Of a stretch of 64,000 bases of DNA, positions 37,331 to 47,428 are shown one piece after another. The notes under the pieces are model-generated. The model saw only the letters and a list, made by a program, of their open reading frames with translations. It did not search any database and had not been told where the DNA came from. Source of the stretch: Lichenostomus cassidix (Eukaryota; Chordata; Aves; Passeriformes; Meliphagidae); NCBI GenBank assembly GCA_008360975.2, contig CM039182.1, positions 61,478,016-61,542,015 of the forward strand, read 5' to 3'. Position numbers and translations under genes: made by a program. Every line of letters starts with the position of its first letter. Within the stretch, counting starts at the first letter, position 1.

Positions 37331-37444
37331 GGGCTGACCAAGTTGTCCAAGTTTCCCTGGAGATCCAGGAGGTTCTTGATCTTTATTTTCCACATCTTCT
37401 ATTCCTGACCCTCCTAGAGGTCCTGTGGACCCATCCTCTACTTC
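37331..37444 (-). CDS. COL15A1: COL15A1 exon: linker to first Gly-X-Y triplets
   Basis: This 114-nt, 38-residue phase-0 exon begins EVEDGSTGPLGGSGIEDVEN and ends with the triplets GSP GKL GQL GQP. It marks the switch from linker to triple helix. Another acidic GSG motif (GGSGIEDVE) is a likely glycosaminoglycan site. Both splice sites are weak: the acceptor aagttcag has little pyrimidine tract, and the donor is CCC followed by gtgaat. The call rests on seamless continuation of the triplet register into the next exon (GQP then GIP). Confidence 0.8.
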
Positions 37445-38454
37445 CTGAACTTTTTGACCCCGAGTAATTAAAATGTGAAACACGAAAAATGTGTTGCATT
37501 ACTCTTCCCAGTTTTCTGTCTTTCCTTCCCCCTCTCTTCCCTCTCTCCTAGAGCCCTTGCTTTGTTCAATGCTGTCACAACCTGACAGGCACCATACAAA
37601 CAGTATATTCCATTCAGCAATGGCAATCCATACTAAAGATCCTTCATGCACCTACAAATAAGTTGTTCTCTGAGCTGGTTACCTAGATGCAAATGACTGT
37701 GATCTAATTTCGTATCCACATAAATCTGCACAGTCTAAATCAATAGTGTAGATTTGAAAAATACGATTTTCACAAACTTGGTTTTGTTCTGGGAGATAGT
37801 TGTGAGAGTTAAAATAGGCATGATCAAGAGTGTTTTAGGCAAATTCCCCAAGACCTACAACTCTAACAAAGGAGGCTTACATATTGGTTAAAAAGTGGCA
37901 GAACATGAAACAAGGAAATTCATAACGAACAACAGCAAGAGCAAAATATTGCTAAACAGTATTTGGCCAAGAAAAAGTAAGAATAATAAAAGGCAGAATT
38001 TAAATATTTCAGGAACAAAATAAGACCTTCCAGGAATTAAGCTTGGACACTAATACATATAGAAATTAAAATCCAGTGTACAGAACAGAACGTTTTAGTT
38101 AGTATTGTATTTTGAAATAAGCACTAGGATTTACTCACATTTTATAGCACCAGTGAAATATTTTGAGTTCCATTAGCAGCTAATGAAAATAGGATGGATG
38201 TAATAAAAGTAACTCTCAAAACATTTTAAAGTTAACGGGTTGATATCTTTCAGCAAAGTAACTGCAAGCTGATTTTTTTAAAGGCCTTTTTGGGTTATGT
38301 CAAAAGGAAAGGTCCCAAAGACCAGGAAAATTTTTTTTTATCTGGACTCACTACAGATTTTTTTCCCATCTGGAAAAGTGTAAGAAGTGAATCTGTTTAG
38401 TTAAACTGTGGGTAGAGATCACAGGCTGAATGTGATAAGAGGATTGTTGATACG

Positions 38455-39640
38455 GTGTTAGAGTATTGAAGGAGGTAGCACATGTTATAGCAGGACCCCT
38501 CTCAATCACCTGCCAGAGGTCTTGAGAGTCTGGGGAGGTTCCTGTTGACTGGAAGATAGTCAGTGCTATTCCAGTCTACAAAAAGGGTGTAAGGGAAGAT
38601 GAAGAACTGCAGATCTGTTAGCCTAACTTCTGTTCCTGGAAAATTAGGGAGAAGATTATACCGAGTACCACTGAAAGGCATTTAAACACTGCACTCATCA
38701 GGAACAGTCAGCCAGGGTTCACAAAGGGAAAATCCTGTTTAACTAATTTGGTGTCTTTCTATGGTGGTCACCCACATGAAGGATGAAGAGACAGAGGTGG
38801 ATGTGATTTTCCTGGGATTTTCTGTGGTTTTTGTTGCTGTCCACCACTGTTGTGATGCGTCCTCCCTTCCCCTGACCCCGTCCCTGTGACCCCCCCACCC
38901 CCGACTGGGTGTGAGTCGGGACCGCCCCGAAGTCCAGGGATTAAAAACCCCAGCAGGAGCCAGAAGGGGTCTCTTGGATTCCAGGCTCTATGGAGCTAAC
39001 ATCCTCCCCCGGCTCTCCTCTCCCCTCACCCGCTCCCCAGTTCCCCCCCCCCTTATTATTATCCCAATAAACCGCTTGGAACCTGGAATGGAAGAGCTGC
39101 CTTTCTCGAACTGCCACCATCTACCAAGACCCCGTCTAAACAGCTTCACAGCCCGCGGTTGCCAAGGACCTTCCCTGCGTGTTTAAGCTCACTAACAGCT
39201 CTCCCCACACAGCAGGGGGAGGGCTGCTTGTGGGTCCACGCCGCTGCACACCACAGCATCCTTTGAGACCAACTCTCCAACTGTGGGATGAGTGGGTTCA
39301 TGGTGTGCTGGGTGAATAACTGGCTGCAGGGCAGAGCTCAAGGGTTGCAGAGAACAGGGCCACAGCTGGCTGGTGACCAGACCCCAGTGGTGTTTCTCAG
39401 GGATCAATTCTAGGGCCAGTTCTGTTCAGTATATTTATCAATGATCTGGATGCAGGGGTTTGCTGATGATTCCAAACTGGGAGATGCTGTCCTCTATAAG
39501 GACAGGAGGCCTTATAGAGGGATCTGGATAGACTGGAGCATTGGGCAGTGATTAACAGCATAAAACTAAACAAGAACAAATGCTGGATTCTGCACCTAGG
39601 AAGGAGTAACATTGGGGAAAAGTAAAAACTGGGAGAGAAG
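38455..39640 (+). mobile_element. CR1 LINE fragment, reverse-transcriptase region, interrupted
   Basis: Sense-strand coding remnants include a GEVP.DWK-like phrase near 38530 and an ATTTATCAATGATCTGGATG stretch near 39430 (IFINDLD). It ends with a ctgcacctaggaaggagtaa phrase. Several frameshifts and stops make it non-functional. It is split at 38848-39248 by a solo LTR. Confidence 0.85.
38848..39248 (+). mobile_element. Solo LTR, family B (nested in CR1)
   Basis: This 401-bp GC-rich element starts tgttgtgatgcg and ends cgccgctgca, flanked by a perfect 6-bp duplication caccac (38842-38847 and 39249-39254). It contains a TATA-like ttaaaaa at 38941 and an aataaa signal at 39066-39071. Its sequence is unrelated to family A. 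CR1 continuity across it (a GTCTCCCAC-like phrase before, AGCATCCTT after) confirms insertion into pre-existing CR1. No retroviral genes adjoin it. Confidence 0.9.
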
Positions 39641-41174
39641 TGGGAGTAACAACGTTTTTTAAATATTTTTTACTAAAAGATTGTTCGTTATTATACTATA
39701 TGATCATCTTGGGTGTCTGTGTAGTGAAATAGAAAGTAGAAATTGAAATAAGGTAAAGAAAAACTTGTGAAGGTAAGCAAGTAGCAAAACTACTTCTCAC
39801 AACAGGTTTAAGCTTTATGCGTCACGCTTCTTATATCAAGGCTGGATTTTTATCTACAAAAAATGGCCCAAAAATGAAAAAAAAGTTAATAGTAATAGTT
39901 TATCTGATATTAGAATTCCTGCTTTAAAAAAATGTGAATGCAGGAATGAAAATGTTAGAGGAATTATATTTGGAAGTTCTCCAATAAATGCTAAAACCTC
40001 TTGTATTTCAGCTCCAATGGATGATCCTTAACTTAATGCTTCACCACTTGCTACTTTTTACTACAGTAAACACAGGAACAGAAGAAGACCCTGCAAGGAG
40101 CAACCCTTAAACACTTGAACTAAACACAGACAATGTGGAAATTTTATTCTAAATTTCTGTCATTTATGATGCTATGTGTTTTGTGACAAAAAGAAGCTGT
40201 CATAACTGACTGTATTTTCAAGCAATACTTGGAATGTATTTCAAGAAATACTTGAAATACAATGGACTTTTGGCATAGGAGTCTCAAAGGCAGGGAAGGA
40301 AAGGTCATTATTTATTTTCTGCTTCAAAAGATCTGTGGTGGATTAGGAATGTTAATTAATGAAAAATGTACTGCCAGCTGACTATTTTGAAATATACCAA
40401 CAAGTAGGGCAAGTATTTGAGTAACTTGCAAGATTTCAGATGGGGGACATACATCATTCTAATTTGTAGAATCATACAAAGTTCAGGTTACACACGACCT
40501 TACAAATACCGTAGGCACGGTATCTTTCAAAGCCCAGTGTCTCACCAGAGAGGATGACCAGGACAGACACTCCATTTGGGGATGCTGGTGCATGCTCTAT
40601 GCAGGAATTAAAAGGGCTGCCATTTTCCTTAGCACCATATGAACATCAAACTAGAGACCGGCTACAACCTTGCATTGGGTCTTAGTTTCCTCATCTGGGA
40701 GCCAGACTCACAGCAGTCTATCCAAAAGGAAAATCTAATTTTATAAGGGATTTGAAAAAGGGTTCTTTTGAAAATGGGACTAGCCTTGATGCTTTGAATG
40801 TAATTTGCAGTTATTTGTGGTCCTGGCAAAATGAGGATTTAGTTGGCTATTTTCTTTGTTTCTCACTTTCTTAAATTCAAACTGAAAAGAACGCAAAACT
40901 GAAAGAACAAATTCATCTTTTTAGTAAAAAATCTCAAGCCCATTTCAATGGTTATAGATCCAAGCTTCTGCATAGCACAAGTGCTTTTCAATCTGATGTC
41001 ACAAAAAGATATTCAAGAACTTAAAAAGTAACTTCCATTTTGCCATGCAGTTTAGGTGGAATAAATCAAGGTACCAACTCAGAGAAACACCTGGAATTCA
41101 TGGATTTTCCTGTTCTTGGGACAAAAAGAGTAGGCATGTGATAAACCTATTATACAGACCTCCTCTCTGCTTAC

Positions 41175-41278
41175 TCCTGTCAAAACATCAGCACCAGAGC
41201 CATCTTCTTCTCCTAAGGTTTTCTGTGTGACAGTAGTAGACTTGCTGTTGCCTTGTCCAGTTTCCATGACAGCTGAAT
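41175..41278 (-). CDS. COL15A1: COL15A1 exon: Ser/Thr-rich linker with GSG motif
   Basis: This 104-nt exon starts in phase 1 (two bases completing an Asp codon) and ends in phase 0 before gtaagc. The acceptor is tttatttag. It includes METGQGNSKSTTVTQKTL and GEEDGSGADVLTG. The EEDGSGAD segment has the acidic-Gly-Ser-Gly form favoured for chondroitin sulfate attachment; collagen XV is a known chondroitin sulfate proteoglycan. The cluster STTVT could carry O-glycans. It is the only region that could stand in for the long mucin-like repeats of mammalian collagen XV. Confidence 0.82.
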
Positions 41279-42564
41279 CTAAATAAAATATTCATTTATT
41301 AACAAAACAGCAAAATAAAACCTGCCCAGGGGTATTTATCAGAGACAGATGCTGCAAGTTGTATGAAAAAAGAAATTATTCAGATTATGACAAAAATACA
41401 TTCCAAAGATTAATATTAGTCATTTTACAACTATTAAAATTTTAAAAGAACAGAAAAAAAGAGAAAGGTGAGAGTAAAATTACAAAACAAATGTCTATTT
41501 TAAGGTCAAATAATATATTGCATCATCCATTTTTCCTCGAGTTCTAGTCTAATGGTTGCCTATTTATCATCCATGTAACACAAAATATAAGAGGTAGTTA
41601 CAACAGGTACTACCTGAAGTATGTATGAAATTTAAATAGTAACATTCTCTTTGGTCTTATAAATATATTTCTTTTTGTTTTCTAGGAGTGCCCTGAAGTT
41701 GTCCTAGCAATGGAGGACTGGATTCCTCAGTGCTTTATGCCTTGCTCTCATTGCTTTGCTGCTTATACTTGCACCCAAAATACCCCTCAGGTGCACTAGG
41801 CAGATTCACATCCTTTGGAGGGAATAGAAGTGGGATATAGCTGTTTATTCAGTGGTGCTATTCAGTTTACATGAAAGGCTGTGATTCACTGTATCAGGTC
41901 ATCAAATAAACACCCATCTTAAATCTCCTTTAAAGCCGCATGGCTTTAGAGCCAGCAGGACTATTTGCAGATGTATGACTCAAGGGGTGCCATGCTTCTC
42001 ACTGAGCTGAGCAGAATGAAGAAGATTTTTCTCCTTTCATCCCCTTGCCTAACACTTGCACTTTACTGGAGTGTTGCAAACTGTCACAGCAGCAGCTCCT
42101 CAGGTCAGTTTCTTAGTTTTATCCATATTAACGACATTATCAATATTAACGACATTAACGACATTATCAATATTAACGACAATTCAGTGACTGAAACTTT
42201 CATACTGTAGAAGGGCAAATCCATTCTCTGTACGTTTAACAACGAGTCTGAGGTAAGTCCACATAAAGAGGGAGACGTGAGAGATGTGTTGAACAGTGGC
42301 TGTAGTTTCTACCACTTACTTTGCTGCTATTAATAAATTGCAGTTTAACAGACTGCACTTTCAAAGACCAAGTGTTTGATGTGCCAGATCTTTTCTAGCA
42401 CACAAGATGTCCAAAGCCATAGGATTTTCCTTTCCTTGCAGCACCCAAAATACGGCAGTGGCTTTTCATACACAGGGAAATGACAGACTCAGAACTGGAG
42501 AAGTTAATGACCCCTCCCGGCCCCCCTGCCCCCTCCCCCCAACAAACCCCCAAAAACCCAAAAC
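41279..42564 (-). other. Intron with G-rich 5' start and a 27-bp tandem repeat
   Basis: In transcript sense it opens with a dense series of G-runs (42511-42566 on the map). A 54-bp AT-rich tandem repeat is at 42127-42180. Nothing else recognised. Confidence 0.7.
42127..42180. repeat. 27-bp x2 tandem repeat built of 9-mers
   Basis: Two perfect copies of a 27-bp unit made of attaacgac, attatcaat and attaacgac. It is intronic and unrelated to the exonic 27-bp duplication at 26648. Confidence 0.95.
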
Positions 42565-42566
42565 CC
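42511..42566 (-). promoter_or_regulatory. G-quadruplex-forming tract at a 5' splice site
   Basis: On the coding strand the first bases of the intron contain at least six runs of three or more G separated by loops of 1-5 nt (gggttttgggtttttggggg and onward to gggaggggtc). This satisfies the usual G-quadruplex pattern in the pre-mRNA. G-runs downstream of weak donors are known intronic splicing enhancers. Confidence 0.7.
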
Positions 42567-42703
42567 GAGGCAGTGCCTTGTTCTTTAAATTTAGCTGCTT
42601 CTGAAGTTTCTTCTGATCTGTGATTTCCAGAGAAATAATTTTCTTCCAAATATGACAATATGGTTGGGGGGGCTTCCACTGGCTCAGCCAATGTATCTTC
42701 AGG
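42565..42703 (-). CDS. COL15A1: COL15A1 exon: acidic linker; uncertain 3' end
   Basis: The acceptor has a long polypyrimidine tract (T-rich, then ag) and opens in phase 0 with PEDTLAEPVEAPPTILSYLE, followed by EENYFSGNHRSEETSEAAKF. The chosen donor, TCGG followed by gttttg, is weak. It leaves phase 1, as the next exon requires (joining to give TASDSAV). Two other phase-1 donors are possible: a GC site after position 42577 and a GT site after 42544. The intron begins with a dense series of G-runs (see findings). The coding call is supported by phase continuity and acidic composition, but conservation of this linker is low, so the exact boundary is uncertain. Confidence 0.7.
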
Positions 42704-42959
42704 CTAAAAAAAAAAATTCCAAAGAACTGTTTAGAGTAAAGGCTTATCACATATTTTAAGGGAAGAATCACTAGATTACCTTCCTCAAAACACATTATCC
42801 AAAACTACCAGACCTATGAAGCAAAACAGAATTTTGAGAAAAATCAGTGTAACACCTTTGAGCCTCATTCCTCCAAAGCAAGGAATGTACACTTGACAAA
42901 CACATAGGCAGGGAGAAAACCACAAGCAATGTACAGTTTTCAGAGACTGTGTTTTCAAG

Positions 42960-43131
42960 TACAACCTTTAGCTTGTTTCATTCCAGGTCAGCATTGCTTT
43001 ACCTATTAAAGTGTCTTTATCTCAACCCACAAGTTTTCTGACTTCTCCTCTTCCAATTCTCTTGCCATCCCACTGGTGGGGCAATGAGTGAGTGGTTGTA
43101 TGGTGCTTAGTGGCCAGCTGGGATTAAATCA
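42960..43131 (+). mobile_element. ERV LTR 3' fragment
   Basis: The stretch attaaagtgtctttatctca followed by the pyrimidine-rich region and tggccagctgggattaaatcaca resembles the 3' part of the ERVL-like LTR at 19782-20171. It ends just before the long CR1. Confidence 0.5.
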
Positions 43132-43267
43132 CATCTTTCAAAAGGAGGAATAAAAGCCAAAAGTTCTATTGTTGTTGTGTGTAATTTTGAACAGTGCCTG
43201 TAGTAATTCTGTAAACTTAGTAATTCTGAAGATTACTAAACAGAAGCTATAAACCATAGCTAAAAGA

Positions 43268-45058
43268 ATGGATATTTTTCTGGATAGAGAAGCTAGACAT
43301 CTTCATGGCAAAAGGAAGGATAAGAACCATCTCAGTTCTCTACTGGATGCAGAAGGGAATTCGGTGACTGCAGATGGGGAGAAGACAGAGGTGTTTATTG
43401 CCTTCTTTGCCTCAGTCTTTATTGGAAAGATGGTTTGTCCTCAGGACAACTCTCCTCCTGTGCTGGTAGATGGTGTCAGGGAGCAGGATGGTTCCCCTGT
43501 AATCCAGAAGGAAGCAGTCAGAGAACTGCTGAGCCACATGGATGTTCATAAATCTACGGGACCAGGTGGGATCCATCCCAGGGTGATGAGGGAGCTGGCA
43601 GAAGAGCTTAAAAAGCCACTCTTCATCATTTATCAACAGTCCTGGCTCACCGGTGAGGTTCCAGATGACTGGAAGCTGGCCAGTGTGACAGTTTACAGGA
43701 AGGGTAGGAAGGAGAATCCTGGAAATTATAGGCCAGTCAGTCTAACCTTGGTACCTGGTAAGGTCATGGAACAGTTTATTTTGAGTGCTATCACACAACA
43801 CTTACATGATGGCCAGGGGATTAGACCCAGCTAGCATGGGTTTAGGAGGGGTAGGTTGTGTTTGACCAACCTGATCTTCTTTTCTGACCAGGTGACCCGC
43901 CTGGTGGATGCAGGAAAGGCAGTGGATATTGTCTATTTGGACTTCAACAAGGCCTTTGACACTGTTTCCCACAGTAAACTCCTGGAAAAGCTGGCAGCTC
44001 ATGGCTAGGACAGGTGCACTCTTTGCTGGGTTAAGAACTGGCTGGATGGCTGAGCCCAGAGAGTGGTGGTGAACGCTGCTGCATCCAGTTGGCTGTCAGT
44101 CACTAGTGGTGTCCCTCAGGGATCAGTGCTGGGGCTGGTTTTATTTAATATTTTTATTGGCGACATGGATGAGGATATTGAATCTACTGTTAGTAATATT
44201 GGACATGACACCAAGCTGGGGGTGTGTGTTGATCTGTTGGAACGTAGGAGGGCTCTGCAAAGAGACTTGGAATGATTGGATAGATGGGCAGAGTCCAATA
44301 AAATGAAGTTCACCAAGTCCAAGTGCTGAGTCCTACATTTTGGCCACAACAATCCCCTGCAATGCTATAGGCTGGGGACAGTGTGGCTGGATAGTGCCCA
44401 GGCAGAAAGGGACTGAAGATGAGCCAGCAGTGTGCCCTGGTAGCCAAGAAGGCCAATGGCATCCTGGCCTATATTAGAAATAGTGTGGCCAGCAGGACCA
44501 GGGAAGTCATTCTTCCCTTGTACTTGGCACTGGTGAGGCCGCACCTAGAGTACTGTATGCAGTTCTGGGCTCCTCACTTCAGGAAGGACGTTGAGACACT
44601 TCAGCATGTCCAAAGGAGGGCAATGAGACTGGTGAAGGGCTTGAAACACAAGCCCTATGAGGAATGACTGAGGGAGCTGGGGTGGTTTAGCCTGGAGAAA
44701 AGAAGACTCAGAGGAGAACTTATCATTCCCTACAACTACTTGAAGGGTGGTTGTAGTCAGGTGGGGGTCAGTCTCTTTTTCCAGGCAGCAACTAAGAGAA
44801 ATAGAGGACATAGTCTCAGGCTGCACCAAGGGAATTTAAGTTGGATGTTAGGAAAAAGATTTTTACTGAAAGAGTGATAAGGTTCTGGAATCGTCTGCCC
44901 GGGGAGGTGGTGGAGTCACCATCCCTGGATATGTTTAAAAAAAGATTGGATGTGGCACTCACTCCCATGGTTTAGTTGAGACAGTGTTAGGGCATGGGCT
45001 GGACTCGGTGATCTTGGAGGTCTTTTCCAACCTGGTGATTCTGTGATTCTGCGATCTT
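43268..45058 (+). mobile_element. CR1 LINE, long 5'-truncated copy with decayed reverse transcriptase
   Basis: About 1.8 kb in sense orientation. An open segment of 188 codons begins at 43268 and includes STGPGGIHPRVMRELAEEL and GNYRPVSLT, the start of the reverse-transcriptase domain. After a stop, fragments such as [29 protein letters not shown] and [20 protein letters not shown] follow in more than one frame. The catalytic Asp-Asp box is degraded (NIGHDTKLG where FADDTKLG is usual). It ends with gattctgtgattctgcgatc. It is non-autonomous. Confidence 0.93.
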
Positions 45059-45239
45059 TCTTGAATTAGCTACAGTTGTAACCAAACGAGAAAAAGTCAA
45101 GGCACAGTAAGATTTCATGGATTAAATTTCGTGGTGTGATGTAAAATGGAGAGGAGTTATCAAACACTAAGTGATTTTGCTGCCAATCAGAAAAACCCTA
45201 CCTTGCTGCAGAAATTCAGGAAAGGTAAAGTGCAAATTC

Positions 45240-45675
45240 TGCGTCCAGCGAGGAATTACCCCATGCAGCAGTACTGGCTGGGGTCAGCTGCCTGTCTTTA
45301 TCTTAGAGAATGATAAGAGAGCAAGGACTGCCTCAAGAAGGGACAGAACAATATTATCAATGTGTAGATCCTGATAAGAGGGAGTAAAGAAGACAGAATC
45401 AGATCCTTCTCACTGGTTGTAGCCAGTGAAGGGAAAAGAGATAATGGACACACATTAAAATATAAGAAATTCAGGCTCTATGTCAGAAAAAAACCTGCAT
45501 TGAAACAGAGAGGCTGTGGAGTCTCTATTCTTGACAAAATCCAAAACCCACTAGCACTGAATAAAATGCTCACAGAGCAACCTGCTGTATTTGGCTCTGC
45601 TTTGAAAAGGGAATTGGACAGGGCAATCTTCAGAGATCCCTTTCAAACTCCACAAGTCTGTGATTCTGTGCAAAG
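45240..45675 (+). mobile_element. CR1 LINE 3' end, older copy
   Basis: The phrases agagaggctgtggagtctct, agggaattggacagggcaat and the terminal ctgtgattctgtg mark a second CR1 3' end in the same orientation, more diverged than the copy upstream of it. Confidence 0.75.
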
Positions 45676-46844
45676 AATGAGGCAGGCCAAAATTAGTTTA
45701 ATGAGCTTGGCTAAGAAATTAATAAATATTAATTTAAATACCTCAGGAGCAGGAGGCCAGGTCAATGCTTAATAAATTTACAGAAAGAGTGATCAGAGAA
45801 TTTCAAGTCTATAATAGAAAAAAATAATGTTTTCTTCCATTCATGTTGACCTTGGAAGAATTAAAATTCCTGCAGAAAAATATTATTGGGAAACTCAGCA
45901 GAAGATATGTCTAAAACTGAAGTCTCTGTATGAAAAGGGTAGGAAACACAGTGAATGAATGACAGGGCATCACAACCAGGAAGTATTTGCCCACGGGTTC
46001 TGTAAGATTCAACAATGAAATAGCTGAAATATATCAGTGCTGTATCAGGCAAATGTGAGCACAGTTTCTGTGAAGTAATTTCTCAGAAACCTACTGATTT
46101 TCTCTAAAGGAACCAATGAGATCTTATATTAAAAAAAGGAATGTTTGACACAACCAGCATGGAAAGCTTCATTGTGAGGAATGGACTGGAACATTTAAGC
46201 CTGGCACAAAAAAGGAGGTGGACATGATGTGACAGGAATCTCTAAATATGTTAAGAAACAGGTGTTTACTCTGTCATCTGGCTGATTAACCACCAAATGA
46301 GAGCTGTAGTTAGCATGTTCAGAAAGGCAAGCAAAAGGTGCACATCCTTCACAAAACATGTCATTAACTTAGCTAAGGAATTCTGCAGCAGGAATCTGAG
46401 GATGGTAAAATTTTCATTGTTAAAAAAGCCCCAAACAACAAAGGAAGAAATTCGAGGACAAATAACTCAGCTGAGGTCCATTAACCACATATACTCTTGG
46501 CTCAAGCCTTTCCTGAGATAAAAATTGATGCTGAGTAAAAGAGTGTTCCTGGTAAGTGTCATTTATATGTTCCTAGTCTTGTATTACACTCTTCCCAAAG
46601 CTCTGGTTGCTGATTGTTGTCAAATATACCAGATTTTTGATCTGGCACAGAGCCATCATTCTTATGGATGGATAGACGCATGCTGCTCTCACAGGAGCCT
46701 TTGGAAGTTGCCAAATATGAAAAACTACTGATCAAATCCAGACCCCACCATTTAAAAGAGTAATTATAAAACAGACATATTTAAAATAAATATTTTAAAA
46801 ATAAAAAATAACATATTTAAAGTAAATAAATCAAATAAATTTAC

Positions 46845-46937
46845 CCTTATGGGATGACGGGAAGGTGCAAGGGCTTCTTGTGCCTCAGAAACTTCATGTT
46901 CTTGAATGCTGCCATTGCCACTGCTGTCCCCTGAAGC
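46845..46937 (-). CDS. COL15A1: COL15A1 exon: linker after TSPN
   Basis: This 93-nt, 31-residue phase-0 exon starts ASGDSSGNGSIQEHEV and ends SRHPIR. The acceptor is ttgcacag and the donor gtaaat. It is rich in Ser, Gly and Glu with no Gly-X-Y pattern, so it belongs to the flexible non-collagenous linker. Its ASGDSSG start resembles the equivalent ASGETSG stretch I recall from mammalian collagen XV. SG dipeptides near acidic residues are possible glycosaminoglycan attachment points, but this is only motif-level evidence. Confidence 0.88.
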
Positions 46938-47353
46938 CTGTGCAAAATCCAGTTATGGAAGCAAGTTCATAAATTCAGGGAAAAAAGCATGATCTCCAAG
47001 GAACTGGCTGTTTAAATGCAGAAAAAACCCCTCTTTTTTGGTTGCTGAAGCCTCAATGTCATTATGATGTTAACTTATTTCAGTACTTACAGCATTCCAT
47101 GAAAATGACCCTTCAGAGAAATAAATGCCATAGTTCATTTCCTGAAAGGTGTTTTAGACAAAAGAAAATGATACTTTTTGAAAAAGCAGGTTTGGGGCTT
47201 GCAAAGGAAAAAAAATCCCCCACACAGATAGTTTTAAGTATGATACAATGTTTCCAAGAAAAAAATACTGCATTTAGTGTTATGGAAGATGTCAAATGGA
47301 AATTTACTTTGAAATCTCTGAGGCATTGAGGAAGTATTTATAAGAATACTTAC
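46938..47353 (-). other. Intron, nothing recognised
   Basis: A 416-bp intron without repeat or RNA signal. Confidence 0.7.
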
Positions 47354-47428
47354 ATAAGGGTCATCATCTTCACAATGATCTTCAGTAGCCCTTGGGTCAG
47401 ATTTGATTGTCAGATGTTGAATCGAGCC
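47354..47428 (-). CDS. COL15A1: COL15A1 exon: end of TSPN domain
   Basis: This 75-nt exon encodes 25 residues in phase 0, starting GSIQHLTIKSDPRATEDHCE and ending in an acidic DDDPY. The acceptor is ccacacag and the donor gtaagt. It supplies the last beta strand of the laminin-G-like fold and a cysteine (EDHCED) that probably makes the disulfide with the DCEE cysteine of the previous exon. In mammalian COL15A1 the corresponding stretch, as I recall it, reads GSLQQLTV followed by a similarly placed Cys, which supports orthology. The acidic tail begins the linker. Confidence 0.92.

Larger units (their letters stand above)
37445..41174 (-). other. Intron with CR1 split by a second LTR type
   Basis: CR1 and LTR occupy about 38455-39640. 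A short perfect inverted repeat lies at 40236-40260. This is the part of the gene where an unrecognised linker exon could most easily hide, because linker sequence is poorly conserved. Confidence 0.6.
42704..46844 (-). other. Intron dominated by CR1 insertions
   Basis: It holds an LTR fragment (about 42960-43131) and CR1 copies at 43268-45058 and about 45240-45675. A vague CR1-like phrase near 46190-46260 was too degraded to call. No further exon seen. Confidence 0.7.

Noticed and set aside
43268..43834. 188-residue plus-strand protein as a host gene
   Set aside because: The sequence is CR1 LINE reverse-transcriptase region, followed by stops and frameshifts and the CR1 3' terminal repeat.
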